In this document: one piece after another, positions 1 through 5,638 of the stretch | Position numbering within the stretch: the stretch's first letter is position 1 | Layout of the letters: every line of letters starts with the position of its first letter | Source: a bacterium | Lineage (GTDB): Bacteria; 4484-113; JAFGCY01 | NCBI GenBank assembly: GCA_020440605.1 | Contig: JAGRNT010000008.1 | Coordinates: 62,001 to 126,000, forward strand | Direction of reading: 5' to 3' | Length of the DNA: 64,000 bases | The notes under the pieces: model-generated | Told to the model about the DNA's origin: nothing | The model's database searches: none | What the model saw: only the letters and a program-made list of their open reading frames with translations | Made by a program: the position numbers and the translations under genes

Positions 1-1
1 C

Positions 2-196
2 TACCTCGTGGGCCGCTGCAGCGGCAGCCGCCTGGAATTCAGCTACTGCCAGATGAATGACAACGGCACGGTCTGCGGCGGGCGCTCGCATGCAGAGATC
101 GGCCAGCTGCCCGACGGCCGCCTGCGCCTCGTGGAGCATTTCACCTGGCAGGATGGCAGCACGGGGGTCAATACCTTCGAGCAGCTCGCCAACTGA
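2..196 (+). CDS. C-terminal fragment of a small protein resembling the 'N-acetylglutamate synthase' family
   Basis: The reading frame is open from the window edge, so the gene starts upstream and only the last 64 residues are present. The visible pattern (LVGRCSGSRLEFSYCQMNDNG, then GGRSHAEIGQLPDGRLRLVE, then HFTWQDGS) resembles the C-terminal half of a small, roughly 110-residue family often auto-annotated as N-acetylglutamate synthase: a beta-rich fold ending in LPDGRxRLxExWxW. A real catalytic role in arginine synthesis is doubtful for these short proteins. The lipoprotein gene begins 5 nt after the stop, so the two are probably co-transcribed. Confidence 0.6.
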   Translation, partial: YLVGRCSGSRLEFSYCQMNDNGTVCGGRSHAEIGQLPDGRLRLVEHFTWQDGSTGVNTFEQLAN

Positions 197-201
197 CTCC
201 G

Positions 202-642
202 ATGCGTATGCCCGGCCTGCACCGGATCCTGCTGCTGGGCAGCCTGCTGCTGGCGGGTTGCCGGACTCCGGCCAGTCTTGAATATACGGAACCGCAGCTC
301 AGCGGCTCCCGCCTGAGCCTCGGCGCACACAGCAACCGTCCGGCGGAGCTGCCGCTGGCGGACCGCATGGATCTGGTGCTGCTGCCCGCTGAGGCTGAGG
401 CAATCAGCGGTGAATTCCCGGACAGCACTCCCTACTTCAGCGCCATCCGCGAAGCCGGTGGCGTGTACCTCGGCGGGGACTACCTGACGGATGCCGGCCG
501 GGAGAGTGGCGACTTCGAATATGGCCTCGACCTGCCGGATGGCTCGAAGCTGCCAGCCGGCCGGGCCTGGATCCTGCTGCTACGCCTGGATGACACCACG
601 CTCGCCGTGGAGCGCAGTATCGAGCTGCAGGGCTGGCCCTGA
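202..642 (+). CDS. Small lipoprotein of unknown function
   Basis: This 146-residue protein starts with a signal peptide of about 19 residues (positive MRMPGLHR, then hydrophobic ILLLGSLLL) ending in the lipobox LLAGC, so it should be lipidated and exported. The mature part is mostly acidic and beta-prone with no domain I recognise. ATG at 202 lies 5 nt after the preceding stop, and a second ATG at 208 is possible; neither has a clear Shine-Dalgarno, fitting translation coupled to the upstream gene. Function unknown. Confidence 0.7.
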   Translation: MRMPGLHRILLLGSLLLAGCRTPASLEYTEPQLSGSRLSLGAHSNRPAELPLADRMDLVLLPAEAEAISGEFPDSTPYFSAIREAGGVYLGGDYLTDAGRESGDFEYGLDLPDGSKLPAGRAWILLLRLDDTTLAVERSIELQGWP

Positions 643-687
643 TTCGCTGATTGCCGGCAAAACCCGGAATTCATCTGTACTGCGCGG

Positions 688-693
688 TATAAT
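688..693 (+). promoter_or_regulatory. Leaderless-type -10 box of the TetR gene
   Basis: A perfect TATAAT ends 7 nt before the ATG at 701. There is no Shine-Dalgarno and no good -35. Transcription would begin at or next to the start codon. Confidence 0.6.
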
Positions 694-700
694 CCTCCCT

Positions 701-1303
701 ATGAACAGGCCCACCACCCGCAAGGGCTGCGAGACCCGTGAACGCATCATGGTCTGCGCCGCCCGGCTGTTCGCCCGCCAGGGAGCGCGCGGCACGAGCA
801 TCGACGAGATCCTCACCGAGTCCGGGACGGGCAAGAGCCAGTTCTACCACTACTTCCGCGACAAGGACGAGCTGATCCGCAGCGTGCACGCCATGCAGAT
901 CGAGCGGATGCTGGCCCTGCACAGCGTGATCTTCGAGCAGCTCGACAGCTGGGAAGGCTTCGAACTGCTCAATGACACGGTGCTGCACCTGCTGGAAAGC
1001 CAGCGCTTCCAGGACGGTTGTCCGATCGGCAGCCTGGCCAGCGAGCTGGCCACTTCCGATGAGCTGGTGCGCATGGACACTGAGCAGTATTTCGACCGCA
1101 AGAAGGCGGCGATCGTGCGCGGCCTGACGGCGATGAAGCTGCGCGGCGAACTGCGTCCCGACACGGATGTGCAGGGTCTGGCGGACTTCGTGGTGGTCGT
1201 CCTGCAGGGTGCCAAGCTGCTCAGCAAGGTGCGCCGCAGCGCTGACTGCGCCCAGGCCTCGCTCCGGCATATGCTGCTTTACCTGCAGTCCCATCGCAGC
1301 TGA
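701..1303 (+). CDS. TetR/AcrR family transcriptional regulator
   Basis: A 200-residue TetR-type repressor. Residues about 8-55 form the N-terminal helix-turn-helix: RERIMVCAARLFARQGARG, then TSIDEILTESGTGKSQFYHY and FRDKDELI, matching the family pattern GTSxxxIxxxxGxxKxxFYxxF. The C-terminal helical part contains GCPIGSLASELA, which resembles the LmrA/YxaF-type TetR ligand domain. The start at 701 is chosen because the helix-turn-helix begins a few residues later and a consensus TATAAT lies just upstream; longer in-frame starts would run back into the lipoprotein gene. No efflux or enzyme gene is adjacent, so the ligand and targets cannot be deduced. Confidence 0.9.
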   Translation: MNRPTTRKGCETRERIMVCAARLFARQGARGTSIDEILTESGTGKSQFYHYFRDKDELIRSVHAMQIERMLALHSVIFEQLDSWEGFELLNDTVLHLLESQRFQDGCPIGSLASELATSDELVRMDTEQYFDRKKAAIVRGLTAMKLRGELRPDTDVQGLADFVVVVLQGAKLLSKVRRSADCAQASLRHMLLYLQSHRS

Positions 1304-1484
1304 ACCGTCCGCTCTTCCGCTGACTGGCCTGCCTGGTCCAATTGGACCCTTAACCTGGATTTTCCCCTGATTTGCGAACAATTCGCATTGACCCCCGGTC
1401 TTATGTGTTGTACGGAGGATTGAGCCTCACCCCCTGCGGAAAGGGAATTCCGCAGACGGCCTTATCCCAGCGCCGGATGCGTTA

Positions 1485-1512
1485 TTGACCGGCGAGATGG
1501 GTAGAATAATGT
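1485..1512 (+). promoter_or_regulatory. Possible promoter for the small-peptide/hairpin-repeat transcript
   Basis: TTGACC (1485-1490) lies 16 nt from TAATGT (1507-1512). A better -10 lookalike, TAGAAT (1502-1507), is too close for that -35. The region 1304-1484 has no gene; a second TTGACC at 1388 is a weaker candidate. Confidence 0.35.
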
Positions 1513-1534
1513 ACCGGAAGGTACATACAGGAGG
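1510..1534 (+). promoter_or_regulatory. Small hairpin and strong Shine-Dalgarno before the 48-residue peptide
   Basis: TGTACC-GGAA-GGTACA (1510-1525) is a perfect 6-bp hairpin, immediately followed by TACAGGAGG (1526-1534) with AGGAGG 8 nt before the ATG at 1543. This is one of the strongest ribosome-binding sites in the window. TACAGGAGG is complementary at 8 of 9 positions to CCCCCCTGTA, which recurs in each of the three downstream repeats. Confidence 0.6.
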
Positions 1535-1542
1535 TAGATCAG

Positions 1543-1689
1543 ATGAGCGTAGAGCAAATGGCAGTGGATCTGAGAAACAACATCGAGGAGCTGACGGCGG
1601 AACTGTTTAGCCGCTACTGTACCAGCACCGCGGTGGCAGACCACTCCGGCAGCGCCGATCTCACCCTCTGTAGCTGCTGCGGGCAGTAA
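1543..1689 (+). CDS. 48-residue peptide with Cys/Ser/Thr-rich tail (RiPP-precursor-like or leader peptide)
   Basis: The 48-residue product begins MSVEQMAVDLRNNIEELTAE, an acidic amphipathic helix that looks like a leader, and ends in a tail with three Thr, four Ser and four Cys, finishing LCSCCGQ. An AGGAGG ribosome-binding site sits 8 nt before the ATG. The pattern of acidic helix followed by a Cys/Ser/Thr-rich core is typical of precursors of ribosomally made, modified peptides, but no modification enzyme or exporter is in the window. Alternatively it is a leader peptide governing the three hairpin repeats immediately downstream (1732-2009). No family is recognised. Confidence 0.55.
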   Translation: MSVEQMAVDLRNNIEELTAELFSRYCTSTAVADHSGSADLTLCSCCGQ

Positions 1690-1731
1690 GCCCCGAACCC
1701 GGACCCGCGGGTCCAGCGGATCAAGACGACA

Positions 1732-2009
1732 CTTACCAGTTTTCCCAACTTCCCCCCTGTATGCGGGCGGGTCGGCGCTTGCCGGCCCGCCTGATACGGA
1801 CCCTGAAGTGATGAAAACGGTGAACAGCTCCGGTCCGCCAGAAGCCACGATACTTACCAGTTTCCCAACTTCCCCCCCTGTATTGCGTGGGTCCGTCACT
1901 GCGGTGACGGGCCCGCCCACTGCGGAATCCGGCAACTGAGCAAGTCATTTCCATTTTCCCAACTTCCCCCCTGTAACGGGCGGGGCTGCCTACGCAGTCC
2001 CGCCTTTTT
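1732..2009 (+). repeat. Three tandem units of a conserved 30-nt block plus covarying hairpin
   Basis: A block of the form TTTCCCAACTTCCCCCCTGTA starts near 1740, 1861 and 1954, with about 120 and 94 nt between copies. Each is followed by a GC-rich hairpin. Unit 1 has GGCGGG-T-CGGC / GCCG-G-CCCGCC (1766-1791). Unit 2 has CCGTCAC / GTGACGG inside GTGGG / CCCAC (1887-1920). Unit 3 has GGCGGG-G-CTGC / GCAG-T-CCCGCC (1979-2004). Units 1 and 3 swap T.G for G.T and change a base pair while keeping pairing, which argues for a structured RNA. The spacing is not a constant multiple of three, so a protein repeat is unlikely. Confidence 0.7.
1979..2009 (+). terminator. Rho-independent terminator ending the small-peptide transcript
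   Basis: The third hairpin (stem of 11 positions, loop CTAC at 1990-1993) is directly followed by TTTTTG, giving a classic intrinsic terminator on the plus strand. Confidence 0.7.
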
Positions 2010-2073
2010 GATTTTCTGCTTCAGCTGAAGCTTCAGCAGTTTGGGCCTGCGATGAAGGCAAGCTTCATCGGGT

Positions 2074-2170
2074 CGGCCTGAAGATAAGGGCTGAGCCGCA
2101 GGCGTGATCGGCCTGAAGATAAGGGCTGAGCCGCAGGCGAAGTCGCGCCGCAGGCGTGATCGGCCTGAAG
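2074..2170. repeat. Short tandem duplication
   Basis: A 32-nt unit beginning TCGGCCTGAAGATAAGGGCT occurs at 2074-2105 and 2109-2140, with a partial third copy from 2160. The core TCGGCCTGAAGA reappears near 18227, next to another copy of the dispersed repeat that follows here. Confidence 0.75.
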
Positions 2171-2199
2171 TTGCAGGTGGCTGGAAGATGCACCGTGCA

Positions 2200-2350
2200 A
2201 GAGGAGCGGAACTTGTTTCGCTCCGGTTTGCAGACCGTCGAGTGCTTGCACGAGACGGAAACAGACTCTGGTCTAACCCTGCGGCTGCGCATCCGCGCAT
2301 CCGGGTCGGGTGGAAGTTGCCGGAGGCCAGATGTCAGTCTGGCAACTCTT
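2200..2350. repeat. Dispersed non-coding repeat, copy A
   Basis: About 150 nt containing CAGACCGTCGAGTGCTTGCA (from 2231) and ending GCCAGATGTCAGTCTGGCAA. Close copies lie at 18168-18415 and, in part, 18668-18790. No open frame is shared by the copies. The stretch 2010-2430 otherwise holds no gene that I can see. Confidence 0.75.
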
Positions 2351-2442
2351 CCCTCCCCATCCCGCATCCCATTGTGCGTCATGCCACCGGCTTGATTGCG
2401 CACCTCCGCTACACCCTACAACCCAGCTCCTATGTCCTCACC

Positions 2443-2448
2443 TACAAT
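2443..2448 (+). promoter_or_regulatory. Leaderless-type -10 box of the TenA gene
   Basis: TACAAT ends 7 nt before the ATG at 2456, the same spacing as at the TetR gene. There is no Shine-Dalgarno before 2456 or the upstream ATGs at 2432 and 2447. Confidence 0.5.
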
Positions 2449-2455
2449 GCCCCGC

Positions 2456-3127
2456 ATGTCTTCCCTCTTCGCAACCCTCAGGACCGGCTCCGGACCGCTC
2501 TGGCAAACCGCCCAGTCCCATCCCTTCGTGGACGGCCTGGCCGATGGCAGCCTCAGCCGCGAACGCTTCATCCACTTCCTGTTGCAGGACTACGTCTACC
2601 TGATCGGCTATGCCCGGGCTTGGGCCATCGCCGCCGCCAGGGCTCCTGAGCTGCCCCTGCTGACAGCTGCCGCCGCGCTTGTCAACGACACCCTCGGGAT
2701 GGAGATGGAGCTGCACCGCGGCTACTGCGAATCCTTCGGGATCAGCCGCAGCGAACTTGACAACGAACAGGCCGGACCGCTCTGCCAGGCCTATGTGGAC
2801 TTCTGCCTGGCAACGGCCGCCACCGGCGACTTCATGGATGTGCTCGTTGCCATGATCCCCTGCGGCGTGGGCTATGCGGAAATCGGCACGCGCCTGGCAA
2901 CGCAGCTCGCTGACGGAGAGGAGCACCCCTACCGGCAGTGGATCGAAACCTATGCCTCAGCGGAGTTCCAGGATTACGCTGCATGGATGACAACAACCCT
3001 GGACTCACTGGCGACACAGATCGGACCAGCGCGCATCCCCCGCCTGCAGGCGAAGTTCGACCTGGGCTGCCGCTATGAATGGATGTTCTGGGAAATGGGC
3101 TGGACGATGGACCGCTGGCCCCTCTGA
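2456..3127 (+). CDS. tenA: TenA/thiaminase-II family protein
   Basis: A 223-residue all-helical TenA-family protein, the usual length for the family. TenA hydrolyses aminopyrimidine products of thiamine breakdown in thiamine salvage. Visible family features are HPFVDGLADGSLSRERFIHF near residues 22-41, LLQDYVYL, the catalytic-type Cys136 in AMIPCGVGYAEIG, and the C-terminal YEWMFWEMGW bearing the conserved Glu. The ATG at 2456 is chosen for its TACAAT box and fit to the family N-terminus; 2432 and 2447 are alternatives. No thiamine genes are adjacent, so salvage versus another deaminase role is open. The only two CTT leucine codons (near 2678 and 2756) each create a TTGNCAA heptamer. Confidence 0.88.
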   Translation: MSSLFATLRTGSGPLWQTAQSHPFVDGLADGSLSRERFIHFLLQDYVYLIGYARAWAIAAARAPELPLLTAAAALVNDTLGMEMELHRGYCESFGISRSELDNEQAGPLCQAYVDFCLATAATGDFMDVLVAMIPCGVGYAEIGTRLATQLADGEEHPYRQWIETYASAEFQDYAAWMTTTLDSLATQIGPARIPRLQAKFDLGCRYEWMFWEMGWTMDRWPL

Positions 3128-3266
3128 GTGGTCAGTGGTCAGTGGTCAGGACCTGTTGGCAGAATGAGAAACAGAATCAGCAGAAACCTGTTACCTGAAC
3201 CTCGGACCTGTTCCTGTTTCTCATTCTGATTCTGCAAACTCATACTGACCACTGACCACTGACCAC
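3128..3266. repeat. Nested inverted repeats between convergent genes
   Basis: The outer arms are a perfect 22-bp inverted repeat made of three GTGGTCA units (3128-3149 and 3245-3266). Inside are 15-bp arms CAGAATGAGAAACAG (3160-3174) and CTGTTTCTCATTCTG (3214-3228). The structure begins one base after the TenA stop and ends 18 nt before the stop of the kinase gene on the other strand, so it may act as a bidirectional terminator. TGACCAC units continue to about 3295. Confidence 0.75.
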
Positions 3267-3283
3267 TGACTACTGACCACTGC

Positions 3284-3790
3284 CTACTGCTCACTGATCC
3301 ATTCGTACAGTTCCCGCCGTGTCGTGAACACATGCTGCTCCACATGGGTGTTGGCAGCGAGGATCTCGAGCGTGCGTCCCCGGCTGCGCAGCGGGTAGTC
3401 CCAGACCCACTTCAGGAAGGCCAGGTCGAAGCGCTCCGGGCAGCCCGCGCCGCAGTCCGCCCGCTCCCGGCCCCGGTGGCGCATCACCCGCCGCAGCACC
3501 TGGCCCATGCAGAACAGGCGCGGGAAATCCAGCCAGACCACGCAGTCTGCGCGCGCGATGCGCTGCGGCAGGCTGCCGGTGTAGTTGCCATCGATCACCC
3601 AATGCTCAGCCTCCAGCAGGCGCGCCACGCTGGCCTCCCACTCGCTGTCCGCCGGCTGCTCCCAGCCCGGCTTCCAGAATTCACGGTCGAGGTGGATCAC
3701 CGGTAGCTTCAGCCTGCGCGCAATCTCCACGGAGGCCGTGGACTTGCCGGAACCGCAGTTGCCGATCACGAGTATGCGCTGCATGGACAT
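3284..3790 (-). CDS. FlaR-like P-loop kinase (DNA topology modulation protein family)
   Basis: A 168-residue adenylate-kinase-like P-loop protein. The Walker A motif GNCGSGKST is at residues 10-18, followed by the family signatures LPVIHLDREFWKPGW, EAEHWVIDGNY, VVWLDFPR and an Arg-rich lid (RRVMRHRGRERADCG). This is the pattern of proteins called FlaR or topology modulation protein, which are probably small-molecule kinases. The start giving MSMQRILVIG is used because the upstream frame runs into low-complexity GAATGAGAA repeats. Purine/pyrimidine microsatellites flank the gene on both sides, which suggests a mobile or recombination-prone cassette. Confidence 0.8.
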   Translation of the reverse strand: MSMQRILVIGNCGSGKSTASVEIARRLKLPVIHLDREFWKPGWEQPADSEWEASVARLLEAEHWVIDGNYTGSLPQRIARADCVVWLDFPRLFCMGQVLRRVMRHRGRERADCGAGCPERFDLAFLKWVWDYPLRSRGRTLEILAANTHVEQHVFTTRRELYEWISEQ

Positions 3791-3837
3791 TGAGTTATTC
3801 CCAGGATCAGAAGGAGAATCAGTATCAGAATGAGAAT

Positions 3838-3918
3838 GAGCAGAAGATGAAGTCATCAGGCTGGAGTCTCAATTTGAGAACGAGCAGAAGATGAAGTCAT
3901 CAGGCTGGAGTCTCAATT
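3838..3918. repeat. Tandem duplication, 44-bp period
   Basis: A 37-bp unit beginning GAGCAGAAGATGAAGTCATC occurs at 3838-3874 and 3882-3918. It lies upstream of the FlaR-like gene. Confidence 0.8.
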
Positions 3919-3949
3919 ACAGGCAGGCTGCCTGCCAAATAATCCTGCT

Positions 3950-4022
3950 TCTGCTTCTCTTTCTGTTCCTGCTTCTGTTTCTGCTTCTCATTCTGCTTCT
4001 GTTTCTCATTCTGTTTCTGCTT
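3950..4022. repeat. Polypyrimidine CTTCTG/TTTCTG microsatellite
   Basis: Twelve or so degenerate CTTCTG, TTTCTG and TCATTCTG hexamers run in series. The 15-mer CTGTTTCTCATTCTG at 3999-4013 is identical to the inner arm at 3214-3228 on the other side of the kinase gene. Confidence 0.75.
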
Positions 4023-4054
4023 TCACCAATTGCCAGAATGAATTCTGGCCTCCG

Positions 4055-5263
4055 TCAGATCACCCGGCCGCTGGGTAGCGGTGCACCTTCGATCCTCAGC
4101 CGCACTTCCTGCACGGCCTGCTCCCGCACCGGCAGGCGCCAGATCACGGCCACCACGGCGATCAGGGCGAAGCTCCAGCTGCTCAGCCCGAGTGCGGATG
4201 CCGCCAGCGCAACCACCGCCATCACCGGCAGGGCATAGCCGCAGATCCCGAGCTGGAAGTGCCGGTCGCGCACGATGCACAGCGTGAGGAAGAACAGCGC
4301 CATCGGCACGCCGAGCCACCAGGCGATGTCCGCCTGCGTGGCATGCCCGTGATGCTCCGCCAGATCCAGCTCGGCGGCGATCGCGGCCCCGATCATCGCC
4401 AGCGAACCGAAGATGAACAGGTGCCCATAGCCCCAGATGAACACGGTCGTGAACTCACGCTTGGGCAGGTGCTCGCGCTCCTCGAAGTACAGCCAGAACA
4501 GCGAGAACACGATCAGCAGCGCTGAGATCGCGGTGGAGACCGGAGCCCAGCCCGGGTGCTCACCGTAGAGCTGGCCGAAGCCCAGGCTGATTGCCAGCAT
4601 GATCTCCCCGAGCGAGATGATCGTCAGCAGGCCGTAGCGCTCAATCATGTGGTGGCGGTGGAAGGGCGTGCCCTTCGCGCGCTCGGCGAACACCGGCACG
4701 CTGAACTCGATCAGGAAGCACAGCACCGCCAGCCCGTAGAACAGCTCCGCTGAAACACTGCGTGTGCCGAAGTAGTAGACGATCCAGCAGATCTGCGCGA
4801 GCAGGATGCCGCCGGCATAGCGCAGCGTCGTCAGCCGGTACTGCGGGTTGGCACTGGCCCGCAGCCACAGCGCCGCCATCCCGATGCGCATGATGCACCA
4901 GCCGAGGATCCCCCAGCTGAAGTCCTGGCTCTCGAAGATATGCCCGGCGCCGCCGGCGAACAGCAGCTCCCCGCACATGATCAGCATCACGAGCAGGCGG
5001 TAGACCGGGCCGTCGTTGTCAAAGGCGGACGCGAACCAGGTGAAGTTCATCCAGGCCCACCAGATGCCGGTGAACAGGAAGATGAAGATCGGCAGCTTCT
5101 CCAGGCCGTGGCCCTCGCTGATCGCGTGGTGCAGCCCGGCGGTGGCGGAGGCGATCGCGATCACGCTGACGAGGTCGAAGAACAGCTCAAGCTGCGTGGA
5201 AGCGCGATGCGACTCATCCGGATTGCGCGCGGGCAGGGGCAGGATCGGCAGGAAGCGGCTCAT
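4055..5263 (-). CDS. Low-temperature-requirement A (LtrA) family membrane protein
   Basis: A 402-residue polytopic membrane protein with about ten to twelve hydrophobic segments. It has the LtrA family layout: TQLELFFDLVSVIAIA near residue 24, GIWWAWMNFTWFASAFD near 66, RYGLLTIISLGEIMLA near 208, and LFWLYFEEREHLP near 255. LtrA was named from cold-sensitive Listeria mutants; its biochemical activity is unknown. The start is supported by TAGAAT placed exactly 6 nt before the ATG on the minus strand. It is monocistronic as far as can be seen. Confidence 0.9.
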   Translation of the reverse strand: MSRFLPILPLPARNPDESHRASTQLELFFDLVSVIAIASATAGLHHAISEGHGLEKLPIFIFLFTGIWWAWMNFTWFASAFDNDGPVYRLLVMLIMCGELLFAGGAGHIFESQDFSWGILGWCIMRIGMAALWLRASANPQYRLTTLRYAGGILLAQICWIVYYFGTRSVSAELFYGLAVLCFLIEFSVPVFAERAKGTPFHRHHMIERYGLLTIISLGEIMLAISLGFGQLYGEHPGWAPVSTAISALLIVFSLFWLYFEEREHLPKREFTTVFIWGYGHLFIFGSLAMIGAAIAAELDLAEHHGHATQADIAWWLGVPMALFFLTLCIVRDRHFQLGICGYALPVMAVVALAASALGLSSWSFALIAVVAVIWRLPVREQAVQEVRLRIEGAPLPSGRVI

Positions 5264-5269
5264 GGATAG

Positions 5270-5275
5270 ATTCTA
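5270..5275 (-). promoter_or_regulatory. Leaderless-type -10 box of the LtrA gene
   Basis: TAGAAT on the minus strand ends 6 nt before the ATG at 5263. Confidence 0.55.
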
Positions 5276-5288
5276 GGCCCTGCCGTGG

Positions 5289-5616
5289 TTGCCAATCCGG
5301 TGTGTCGATCCTGGAGCAAGGTGTGTTGCCCTTGGGGCATGGTGTGTTGCTCTTGGAGCAACAAGGCCCTGTAGCTCTGAGAGCTACACTCCGCTCATCC
5401 GACGATGGGACTACTGTCCCCGAACACGGCTCCTGCACTCATGCTCCCACATCCTCCCAGGTACCGGCGTCGCCTCGCGACGCCAACACGCGAGCAGCCC
5501 CGATCGTGCAAGCCGCTCCGCGTGTGAGATCGTGATTCTCAATCATCTGGATTGCCAATCCGGTGTGTCGGTCCTGAGACCGACAAGGCTCTGTAGCTCT
5601 GAGAGCTACACTCCGA
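5289..5616. repeat. Family of covarying short hairpins (REP-like), two clusters
   Basis: Two direct copies start TTGCCAATCCGGTGTGTCG (5289 and 5552) and end CTACACTCCG. They carry hairpins whose arms change together: TGTTGCTC/GAGCAACA (5345-5363), TGTAGCTC/GAGCTACA (5370-5388), TGTCGGTC/GACCGACA (5566-5585) and TGTAGCTC/GAGCTACA (5592-5610). Two decayed modules precede them at 5302-5340. Hairpins are joined by ACAAGG, as in the REP array at 30782. The stretch 5397-5551 between the copies shows nothing recognisable. Confidence 0.75.
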
Positions 5617-5626
5617 CAATTCAAGG

Positions 5627-5632
5627 TAAAAT
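5627..5632 (+). promoter_or_regulatory. Leaderless-type -10 box of the dockerin/PKD lipoprotein
   Basis: TAAAAT ends 6 nt before the ATG at 5639. There is no Shine-Dalgarno. Confidence 0.55.
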
Positions 5633-5638
5633 CAAAGT

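Noticed and set aside
1732..1974. Protein repeat QGGSWE(N/T) on the minus strand across the three units
   Set aside because: The spacing of units (120 and about 94 nt) puts the copies in different frames, so the conservation is at the nucleic-acid level.
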